The translations under genes were made by a program, and so were the position numbers. The notes beneath the pieces were generated by a model that worked only from the letters and a program-made list of their open reading frames with translations, had not been told where the DNA came from and ran no database searches. From assembly GCF_001401805.1 (NCBI RefSeq), contig NZ_LKDW01000007.1, positions 92,796-156,795 of the forward strand: DNA of 64,000 nucleotides, in the 5' to 3' direction. Positions within the stretch are counted from its first letter, which is position 1. Every line of letters begins with the position of its first letter. This document shows positions 57,531-64,000 of the stretch, one piece after another. The DNA is from Pseudoalteromonas sp. P1-25 (GTDB lineage: Bacteria > Pseudomonadota > Gammaproteobacteria > Enterobacterales > Alteromonadaceae).

Positions 57531-59555
57531 TTATTTCTTAGCGATACGGCCAAAGTTAATATAGTCTTGCGTAATGAGTGCTGCCTCTTCTAAGAAAGGG
57601 TCTAACTCTTCAATTACCTCTGGTACATCATCTAGGTTTTCAATCGGATCTTTACCTAAACGCTTTAAACGCTCATTAGTGCGCGCTAAAGTACGTGCTT
57701 CATTTTCATCTTTTTCTTTAATACGGTCTGCTTCAACTAAAGAAATAGTTTTACGGTCTTTTTCTTCATTGTAACGAGCAATATCATCAAATACATAACC
57801 AAATTCGGGCTCTGTTTTAATACGTAGTTCGTGTTGTTTCTCTAGATAACTAATCACAGGGGTTAAATTACCCTGCTTTTTGTACTTAGCTCGCACTATG
57901 CTATCCCAAGGTAATGCATTATCCTGCTTGCTCTCACCCCATTCTGCTGGGTCTATCGCCGAAGGGAAAGAAATATCAGGAATAACCCCTTTGTGCTGAG
58001 TACTGCCACCATTTATACGGTAAAATTTAGCAATAGTGTACTGTACACTCCCTAAATCGTTGTCGTATAAATCATACGCACGGCCTAAGCCTTTGTGTTG
58101 TTGAACCGTTCCCTTACCAAAGGTTTGCTCGCCAATAATCACTGCACGGCCATAATCTTGCATTGCGGCAGCAAAAATTTCAGAGGCTGAAGCACTGTAG
58201 CGGTCAACTAAAACAGTTAGTGGGCCATCGTAATAGGTAATGCCATCACGATCTTTTTGCTCTTCAATACGGTTATTTAACGTATGAATTTGTACTACCG
58301 GACCTTGATCAAAAAAGAGGCCTGATAGTTGCGTAGCTTCATATAGTGATCCACCGCCATTTTGGCGCAAGTCAATAATAATACCGTCTACATTTTCTTC
58401 TTTGAGTTTAGCTAATTCAACTTTAACGTCTTTCGAAAGGTTGTTATAAAAACCAGGGATCTCAATAACACCGATTTTTGACGTTAAATTTGAATAACTG
58501 GCCTCAAATACTTCAGATTTAGCCGCTCTGTCTTCTAAGCGAATTTTATCACGGGTGATCTCAACAACTTTTGGCGTGCCATGCGCATCAGAGCCTTTAA
58601 GATACTGTAAACGTACCTTGGTTCCTTTCGGGCCTTTGATTAGATCAACGACATCATCTAAACGCCAACCAATAACATCAACAAACTCTTTTTGATCTTG
58701 AGCAACACCAATAATTTTGTCGTCAGCTTTTAGCTGCTCTGTTTTATCGGCGGGACCACCTGGTACTAAGCTGCGAATAACGGTGTAATCTTCATCCGGA
58801 CTTAAAACGGCTCCAATGCCTTCAAGCTCTAAGTCCATATCCATTTTAAATTGTTCTGCGCGGCGCGGCGATAAGTACGACGTATGTGCCTCGATACTGC
58901 GCGCTAGCGAGTTCATTACAATTTGAAATGCATCTTCTGAATTTGTTTGCACTAAACGTTTTTGTGCATTTTTGTAACGCTTGGTAAGAACGTCCTTAAT
59001 ACCTTCCCAATCTTTACCTGTCATTTTTAAACGAAGGGCATCGTATTTAACACGTTCACGCCAGATTTCATCAAGCTCTGCTTGCGATGCTGGCCATGCC
59101 GCATCTTCACGATCGAAAAAGTATTCATCGTCTTTATCAAACGTCATTTCTTTATCTAGTAACGATAAAGAGTAATCATAGCGTTCAAAACGGCGTTTTA
59201 AACTTAAGTTAAAAATATCAAACGTAAACCCAAGTTTTCCCGTGGTAATCGCATTATCAAAATCGTCGCGGTATTTTTCAAACGTTGCAATGTCACTTGC
59301 TAAAAACACGCTTTTGTTGAAATCAAGGGATTCGATATAACGATCATACACTTTACTGGAAAGCGCATCGTTAAATCGAACCGGTGTATAGTGTGAACGA
59401 GCAAATAAGTTAGCCACTCGTTTGCTGGCAGTGCCATGTTGACTTTCTTGTTTAAGTACAGGCAAGTCTTCAAGTTTTGCCGCTTCAACTGAAGCGAATA
59501 AAGAACCCGAAAACAGGGCAGCCACTAACGGAATGAGCGTAAACTTTTTACTCAT
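57531..59555 (-). CDS. prc: Tail-specific protease Prc
   Basis: A 674-residue periplasmic S41 protease. Signal peptide about 1-23 (KKFTLIPLVAALFSGSLFAS); a PDZ domain (about 235-330, GIGAVLSPDEDYTVI and LVPGGPADKTEQLKADDKI); catalytic Ser in SASASEIFAAA and Lys in GEQTFGKGTVQ. It processes the C-terminus of penicillin-binding protein 3 and degrades lytic enzymes in E. coli. The start at 59555 has AAGGAG five bases upstream. proQ lies directly upstream, as in E. coli. Confidence 0.96.
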   Translation of the reverse strand: MSKKFTLIPLVAALFSGSLFASVEAAKLEDLPVLKQESQHGTASKRVANLFARSHYTPVRFNDALSSKVYDRYIESLDFNKSVFLASDIATFEKYRDDFDNAITTGKLGFTFDIFNLSLKRRFERYDYSLSLLDKEMTFDKDDEYFFDREDAAWPASQAELDEIWRERVKYDALRLKMTGKDWEGIKDVLTKRYKNAQKRLVQTNSEDAFQIVMNSLARSIEAHTSYLSPRRAEQFKMDMDLELEGIGAVLSPDEDYTVIRSLVPGGPADKTEQLKADDKIIGVAQDQKEFVDVIGWRLDDVVDLIKGPKGTKVRLQYLKGSDAHGTPKVVEITRDKIRLEDRAAKSEVFEASYSNLTSKIGVIEIPGFYNNLSKDVKVELAKLKEENVDGIIIDLRQNGGGSLYEATQLSGLFFDQGPVVQIHTLNNRIEEQKDRDGITYYDGPLTVLVDRYSASASEIFAAAMQDYGRAVIIGEQTFGKGTVQQHKGLGRAYDLYDNDLGSVQYTIAKFYRINGGSTQHKGVIPDISFPSAIDPAEWGESKQDNALPWDSIVRAKYKKQGNLTPVISYLEKQHELRIKTEPEFGYVFDDIARYNEEKDRKTISLVEADRIKEKDENEARTLARTNERLKRLGKDPIENLDDVPEVIEELDPFLEEAALITQDYINFGRIAKK

Positions 59556-59581
59556 ACACAACTCCTTAATTTATTTACAAC

Positions 59582-60220
59582 TTAAATAATGTATAAGCTG
59601 TCAGCTTTGGTTTTAACTTGCATGCCTGTTACTAATTCAACATGAACTTCGTCTTTGTTTACTTCAGTAATTACTGCATTAACAAGTGCTTGGCCAAGTT
59701 TTACCTTAACCTTGTTATTAACCTTGACCTCACTTGCAGGTAAAGGTTCAACTTTTCCTGAACGTTTAGCAGGGGCTGCTTTAGCTGGTTTGTTAGCTGG
59801 AGCATTGTTTTTGCTAGCGTGGGCTGGCTTTTTCTTGAAAGATTTAGAGTCTGAATCTTGGCGTGGACGCTGTTGTTTTTTGCGTTTAGCCATTTTAGCA
59901 CGGCTTTCTTCTAGTGCTTTTTGAGCGTGGTCAATGTGCTCTTGCTCAACTTTTTCACCTTGATTACCATCAAGGTCAATACGAAACTCTGACTTGGTTA
60001 CAGCTTCTAAATAACGCCAATTAGACGTGTATTTTCTAAGTGCTTGGCGTACTTGTGTCTTACTTACTTTTTCAGACCCTTCGATACGCTCGGCAATATC
60101 TTTAAAAATACCGACTTTAAGCGGTTTAATACCGTCTTTTTGTTTAAAACATTGTGGAAATTCTTGATAAAGAAATTCCAACACTTCATTAATATCTTTT
60201 AGCTTGTTTGTGGTTTCCAT
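59582..60220 (-). CDS. proQ: RNA chaperone ProQ
   Basis: A 212-residue ProQ. The N-terminal FinO domain (about 8-115) includes FPQCFKQKDGIKPLKVGIF and RQALRKYTSNWRYLEAV; a Lys/Ala/Pro linker (about 110-155) leads to the C-terminal Tudor-like domain (VNNKVKVKLGQALVNAVI). It binds small RNAs and mRNA 3' ends. 26 bases separate it from prc. Confidence 0.95.
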   Translation of the reverse strand: METTNKLKDINEVLEFLYQEFPQCFKQKDGIKPLKVGIFKDIAERIEGSEKVSKTQVRQALRKYTSNWRYLEAVTKSEFRIDLDGNQGEKVEQEHIDHAQKALEESRAKMAKRKKQQRPRQDSDSKSFKKKPAHASKNNAPANKPAKAAPAKRSGKVEPLPASEVKVNNKVKVKLGQALVNAVITEVNKDEVHVELVTGMQVKTKADSLYII

Positions 60221-60235
60221 TTTAGAACCTATTTT

Positions 60236-60514
60236 TCACATCTTTTCGTCAAGGGAGGAATCAACATAGTGTATTACCCAGTCAATTAACTCTTCGAAGT
60301 CAGCTTCTAGTACTGCCAAGTCACCTCGAAGGTGTTCCCAAATACCATTTATTATTTCATCGATTGATTCACAGTCTAAATCATTTGGGATTTTATCCCA
60401 GGCTATGTGAATCAAATCATTGAGCGTTTCCGCTACATGTTCTTCATCCCCTTCCCAATCGCCTACATCTTGTACTGCGAATAGGTAGTCTTGAACATTT
60501 AGCAAATCTTTCAT
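60236..60514 (-). CDS. Small acidic protein of unknown function
   Basis: A 92-residue protein with 26 acidic and about 4 basic residues, several Trp and a helical pattern (IWEHLRGDLAVLEADFEELI). No signal peptide or membrane segment. Its ATG at 60514 overlaps the msrC stop (TAATG) and proQ follows after 15 bases, so it is a real, coupled gene. I do not recognise the family. Confidence 0.8.
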   Translation of the reverse strand: MKDLLNVQDYLFAVQDVGDWEGDEEHVAETLNDLIHIAWDKIPNDLDCESIDEIINGIWEHLRGDLAVLEADFEELIDWVIHYVDSSLDEKM

Positions 60515-60972
60515 TACAAGCTTGCCTCTAAGCATTTAACTAATGCTTCTAAACCAGCTTGGTCATCAGTATCAAAGCGACCAATAGTTGGGCTATCAAT
60601 ATCAAGAACAGCAACTATCTTATCATTTTTCATGATAGGTACAACAATCTCAGAATTAGACGCTGCGTCACAGGCTATATGACCTTCAAACGCATGCACA
60701 TCTTCAATTAACTGTGTTTCTAGGGTTGCTGCAGCCGTACCACACACTCCTTTACCAACAGGAATACGAATACATGCAGGGTTGCCTTGAAAAGGCCCAA
60801 GCACTAATTCACTCGGCGAATCCATAAAGTAAAAGCCCGCCCAATTTACATCTTCTAAAGAGGTAAATAATAGCGCACTTACGTTAGCCATATTAGCAAT
60901 GACATTAGATTCACCAGCGATTAGTGATTCAGTTTGCTTAACTAATGACTGGTAAAAATCGTGCTTTTGCAT
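60514..60972 (-). CDS. msrC: Free methionine-(R)-sulfoxide reductase (GAF type)
   Basis: A 152-residue GAF-domain protein. All three Cys of the enzyme family are present with the E. coli spacing (10 and 24 residues): NPACIRIP, VGKGVCGTAA and HIACD. It reduces free methionine-R-sulfoxide. It is close to proQ-prc, as yebR is in E. coli. Confidence 0.92.
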   Translation of the reverse strand: MQKHDFYQSLVKQTESLIAGESNVIANMANVSALLFTSLEDVNWAGFYFMDSPSELVLGPFQGNPACIRIPVGKGVCGTAAATLETQLIEDVHAFEGHIACDAASNSEIVVPIMKNDKIVAVLDIDSPTIGRFDTDDQAGLEALVKCLEASL

Positions 60973-61100
60973 ACCAAACTACTTCTTATTGAACATACAG
61001 TAGCTAAAGGTACTCTTTGTCGTGAAAAATTGAAACCTTTTACAAGTAAAAAAACAGAAATAGCGCCGTTTTTCAGCACGCTTGGTCAATATTTCTGCAA

Positions 61101-61481
61101 TTATTTTTTTGCTGATTTACGCAGTCCAAATAAAAATAGTCCCGCAGCAAAAGCAGCCATTATACTATTAATTAAAAATACCTCGCCTGATGTCGCACTT
61201 AGTAAGTAACTAAAAATTGCGCCGCCCAGCAGCCCAAGGGTTAGTACCCCTGAATAATTGACTTTTGCATACTTAAACATAAGCAAATAACCAGGCACTA
61301 CAAAAGCAGCCATCGTAAGACCAACAATATGTGCGTTCGCAATTGCGCTCATTAATAGTTGCAGAAAAATGGTAGTGGTATCACCATTAACAGTAAGTCC
61401 ATAATAAAGACCTAGTGTACTACCAACTATAACGGGGGATAATAAAGAAAGCGCGACACTTTTGGCTAGTTGATGTTTCAT
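61101..61481 (-). CDS. Small integral membrane protein
   Basis: A 126-residue protein with four hydrophobic helices (about 8-28, 38-67, 76-97 and 100-121) and a basic C-terminus FGLRKSAKK. The ATG at 61481 has AGGA six bases upstream; earlier codons lack support. No family recognised. It lies between msrC and the CPBP gene as a single unit. Confidence 0.75.
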   Translation of the reverse strand: MKHQLAKSVALSLLSPVIVGSTLGLYYGLTVNGDTTTIFLQLLMSAIANAHIVGLTMAAFVVPGYLLMFKYAKVNYSGVLTLGLLGGAIFSYLLSATSGEVFLINSIMAAFAAGLFLFGLRKSAKK

Positions 61482-61794
61482 ATAAGTTCCTAAATACACA
61501 CTACAAACATTATCTTAAGCATGCACCAAGTTCTTAAGGTTAGAAACAGAGACTATGGTCGTAATTTATGATGGGAAAACAAGCACTCTTTAAACGTCTG
61601 TTACTAGACATTTTAACAAATAGTTTTGCTAACTAAAAACAGACACCTATTTTGTTGGCAGCTCACGCTTACTTTTAGCTGTTTATTCGCCCATAACGTA
61701 AAGCTCACTACCTTACAGGCGCTAACCTCAATAAAAACATAGCCTTAAGGTTGCAATATAAATGCGTTCTTAAATGAACGGCTAATTTGTGCAT
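61482..61794. other. Intergenic region upstream of the small membrane protein
   Basis: A 313-bp gap between two minus-strand genes. I see no coding frame, RNA gene or strong hairpin; it must contain the promoter of the gene at 61101-61481. Confidence 0.6.
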
Positions 61795-62622
61795 TTAGGC
61801 TTCGGCAGTCATCTGCGGTTTGAACGGGGGATTAAGCGTAGATGCTGATGTATTAATAAATAATGAGGCCATAGTGACTTCACGTTTTTTCCCTCGGCGG
61901 ATCAGTGCTTCAACATACACGATACTTAATACAATAGCAGTGGCTTTATAAACGTTGCCGTGCAAATCCCCCACGGCACCACCCGACATACTAAAGATGC
62001 CATAAGCTGCATTCATAAAAATATGCATCCACATAGGAAACCAAATTTTATAACCACACTCACAATAAAGCCACGCAAACCAAGTGCCTGCAACAGTGGT
62101 TACTGCTACCGCCATTAGTGCAGAAATGGCATCGCCACCTTGGTACATGTGCCCTACTCCAAATACTACCGAGCTTGTCAACGCTGCGGGAATGAACCCC
62201 CAGCGGCAAAACCTGTATAAAGCACCAAATAAAGCCGCCCTAAATATTAGCTCTTCAAAAAAACCAGCATAGATTGAGCCTGTTATTAGTCCAGACAAAG
62301 ATAAATTTAAATTACTACTCAAGTATGCATAGCCAAGTGTCATAGGTATACAGCAGAGCAAAGCTGCAAAGGTATAGTTATTAAAGCCTTCGGTGTTAAG
62401 GCCAATTGCGTCAAGCATGTTATCTCTTTTAAATAGCAATGTGGTTATCACTAATAAAGGAGCATATAAAAATAAGTATTTAGCGGGGATAAATAAAACC
62501 CCAGTAGACGCATCGGCCTGGGTTAATATTTTCGTCCATTCGCTACCCCAAAAGCTTTTCATTATGTAATGGCAAAAAACAAACGTGGCTATCACTAACA
62601 GTGATTTTAAAATAGTGTTCAT
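61795..62622 (-). CDS. CPBP-family intramembrane metalloprotease
   Basis: A 275-residue membrane protein with about eight helices. FFEELIFRAALFG carries the EExxxR motif, VVFGVGHMYQG the first His and MWMHIFMNAAYG the second, so the active site appears complete. Family members (Abi/CAAX protease) act in prenyl protein processing, bacteriocin immunity or signalling; the substrate here is unknown. AGAAGG lies five bases before the ATG. The LytTR gene lies 118 bases upstream on the same strand. Confidence 0.86.
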   Translation of the reverse strand: MNTILKSLLVIATFVFCHYIMKSFWGSEWTKILTQADASTGVLFIPAKYLFLYAPLLVITTLLFKRDNMLDAIGLNTEGFNNYTFAALLCCIPMTLGYAYLSSNLNLSLSGLITGSIYAGFFEELIFRAALFGALYRFCRWGFIPAALTSSVVFGVGHMYQGGDAISALMAVAVTTVAGTWFAWLYCECGYKIWFPMWMHIFMNAAYGIFSMSGGAVGDLHGNVYKATAIVLSIVYVEALIRRGKKREVTMASLFINTSASTLNPPFKPQMTAEA

Positions 62623-62740
62623 AGTAACCTTCTTAAGTTGTATTTTTAGTTCAACTTAAGCATGCCTACTCCAGCGTAAAACTACGAACTGTTAGGGATT
62701 AACAACATTTTTAGGTATCAAATACAAGTATTTGGGCTGA

Positions 62741-63586
62741 CTAACAAGCACTTGGGGTGAGTAACAAAGCGGTTTTTATATTGTCTACGTAGCTTCGCGA
62801 TACCGGAACAGGCATGGGTGTGTTTTTAAGCGTTAATTGCAAGCCGCCAGCGTTGCCACTATACGAGTGAATAAAGGCAACATTAACTGCATAAGAGCGA
62901 TGGCATCTAATAATTGCAGTATTAATAGAGAGCTGTTTAAGTAAGCGAGTTAAAGAAATGCGCAGTAGAGTTTGCTGTATTGCGTGTCCGTCATAAACAC
63001 TAATTTCGCAATAATTATCAGCCGCTTTTATAAACAAAACACGCTCTAAAACTATGCTGATTGCATCATTTTTATTATCGCCAACTAACGTAATTTGCTC
63101 GAGTTTTAAAGGAAGGGCTTCACATTGCTTGATTTGTTGCCGCTGTGGTGTTTGATCAATATTAAGCTGACTAACATGGCGATTTAACATATACATAAAA
63201 ATTAGCGGAAATACGCCAATAGCAAATATATAGCCAATAAACAGCATCTGATTTTGCCAATGCCACTGTCCTAAAAATGCCACAACAAAATAAGCGTGGT
63301 TAAATAAAGCACAAATTAAAATATAAAAGCCGCTTATAAGCATAATACGAAGTGGCTTATAAAAATCATAACGTAACAGCGCTATTTCGATAAAGCCCGA
63401 TAATAGTAACGCAACAAAAGTGACTAAACCATAACCTGAAAGCCTGAGTATTTTATATGACGATGTATCGTTAATTGTACCAAAAGGTTGGAATACGAAT
63501 AAAACAAACAACGTTACCAACGAGAACATCATTGCACGATAAACAATAAGTTTTCTTGAATGTAAATCACCCTTGAGCCACAACAT
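62741..63586 (-). CDS. Membrane-anchored LytTR transcriptional regulator
   Basis: A 281-residue protein. Four predicted helices (about 15-33, 47-68, 80-100 and 112-133) are followed by a linker and a C-terminal LytTR DNA-binding domain (about 175-275) with VLFIKAADNYCEIS and IRCHRSYAVNVAFI. There is no receiver domain, so it probably senses a membrane signal directly. Tandem 10-bp repeats lie just upstream of its start. It may control itself and the CPBP gene downstream. Confidence 0.87.
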   Translation of the reverse strand: MLWLKGDLHSRKLIVYRAMMFSLVTLFVLFVFQPFGTINDTSSYKILRLSGYGLVTFVALLLSGFIEIALLRYDFYKPLRIMLISGFYILICALFNHAYFVVAFLGQWHWQNQMLFIGYIFAIGVFPLIFMYMLNRHVSQLNIDQTPQRQQIKQCEALPLKLEQITLVGDNKNDAISIVLERVLFIKAADNYCEISVYDGHAIQQTLLRISLTRLLKQLSINTAIIRCHRSYAVNVAFIHSYSGNAGGLQLTLKNTPMPVPVSRSYVDNIKTALLLTPSAC

Positions 63587-63640
63587 ACTATTTTAATTAC
63601 CAATTTTAAAATCTAAAAGTAGCATATTAATATGTTAATA

Positions 63641-63661
63641 ATCTATTAATGATCTATTAAT
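63641..63661. repeat. Tandem ATCTATTAAT repeat upstream of the LytTR gene
   Basis: ATCTATTAAT (63641-63650), one G, ATCTATTAAT (63652-63661), an 11-base period matching about one helical turn, 55-75 bases before the LytTR start. LytTR proteins bind paired direct repeats, so this may be its own operator. AT-rich chance repetition is the alternative. Confidence 0.4.
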
Positions 63662-63736
63662 AATCGCTAATAGCAAACCGAAACGGGGAAATAAGCGAGA
63701 AAACCTAAAGGTGAGCTGATAATAAAGCGTAGATAC

Positions 63737-63760
63737 AAAAAAGCCCGCTTTAAGCGGGCT
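63737..63760 (-). terminator. Rho-independent terminator of the tRNA-Ser genes
   Basis: On the minus strand GCCCGC, loop TTAAA, GCGGGC and six T, ten bases after the tRNA 3' end. Confidence 0.9.
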
Positions 63761-63769
63761 TTAATATAA

Positions 63770-63860
63770 TGGTGGAGAGATAGGGATTTGAACCCTAGAT
63801 GGGCTACAAACCCATGCCGGTTTTCAAGACCGGTGCATTCGACCACTCTGCCATCTCTCC
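63770..63860 (-). tRNA. serT: tRNA-Ser (anticodon UGA)
   Basis: A 91-base tRNA with CCA encoded. Acceptor GGAGAGA pairs with TCTCTCC; the anticodon loop is CTTGAAA (anticodon TGA) on stem CCGGT/ACCGG; a long variable arm ATGGG-loop-CCCAT marks a class II serine tRNA; T arm TAGGG/CCCTA. Base 73 is A, where serine tRNAs normally have G. Reads UCA and related codons. Confidence 0.97.
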
Positions 63861-63912
63861 GAAAGTGCTATAAACTACAAGTAAGAGTGTACTCATAGTT
63901 ATTGTAATTAGG

Positions 63913-64000
63913 TGGTGGAGAGATAGGGATTTGAACCCTAGATAGGCTACAAACCTATGCCGGTTTTCAAGACCGGTGCATTCGACCACTCTGCCATCTC
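63913..64000 (-). tRNA. serT: tRNA-Ser (anticodon UGA), second copy, cut at the window end
   Basis: 88 of 91 expected bases; the first three bases of the 5' end lie past base 64000. It matches the first copy except in the variable arm, ATAGG-loop-CCTAT, where a base pair is exchanged. Base 73 is again A and CCA is encoded. 52 bases separate the copies, so they are probably one transcript. Confidence 0.95.

Noticed and set aside
63804..63989. Open frame of 61 codons across the tRNA genes
   Set aside because: It reads through both tRNA-Ser genes and has no independent support.

Overview
The window looks like chromosomal core DNA of a marine gammaproteobacterium of the Alteromonadales, most likely Pseudoalteromonas. 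That placement is an inference from AT-rich base use (roughly 40% GC by eye), from families typical of the group (DUF3083, DUF3466, DUF2788, DUF2835, a 180-kDa NAD-glutamate dehydrogenase), and from partly enterobacterial gene orders (seqA-pgm/ybfF-ybfE-fldA-fur, pyrD-zapC-rlmKL-uup, msrC-proQ-prc). No insertion sequence, prophage, integrase, CRISPR array or plasmid gene was found.

Layout. 1-3.2 kb: the branched-chain 2-oxoacid dehydrogenase E1 genes (bkdA2 cut by the window edge, bkdA1) behind a perfect palindrome resembling a LiuR operator, then astE. 3.3-8.4 kb: seqA-pgm diverging from ybfF-DUF2788-ybfE-fldA-fur. 8.5-11.5 kb: glnS and DUF3083. 11.5-23.1 kb: a TCA-cycle block, sdhCDAB-sucAB-sucCD on the minus strand diverging from gltA; SucB has two lipoyl domains. 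23.2-25.7 kb: the Csd sulfur-transfer pair facing tcdA. 25.7-32.9 kb: an RluA-type pseudouridine synthase, kdsB, ycaR, lpxK, msbA and comEC (lipopolysaccharide synthesis and export plus DNA uptake), with a divergent DUF2062 gene. 32.9-40.7 kb: pyrD, zapC, rlmKL, a glutaredoxin-like gene, uup and DUF3466. 40.8-45.6 kb: NAD-glutamate dehydrogenase. 45.9-52.8 kb: a four-gene envelope cluster (DUF1302 outer-membrane barrel, DUF1329 periplasmic protein, YCF48 propeller, MMPL/RND exporter), the best candidate here for a poorly characterised system. 53.0-57.4 kb: nhaC, pepN, DUF2835. 57.5-61.5 kb: msrC, a small acidic unknown, proQ, prc and a small membrane protein. 61.8-63.6 kb: a CPBP-family membrane protein and a membrane-anchored LytTR regulator. 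63.8 kb to the end: two tandem tRNA-Ser(UGA) genes, the second missing its last three bases.

How the genes work together. Amino-acid carbon enters through Bkd (Leu/Ile/Val), AstE (last step of arginine succinylation to glutamate) and the large glutamate dehydrogenase (glutamate to 2-oxoglutarate), and feeds the adjacent 2-oxoglutarate dehydrogenase, succinyl-CoA synthetase, succinate dehydrogenase and citrate synthase. kdsB, lpxK and msbA make and flip the lipid A/Kdo core. The DUF1302/1329/YCF48/MMPL cluster may move a hydrophobic compound across the same envelope. All functions are assigned from recognisable motifs and gene order read by eye; no database search was run.
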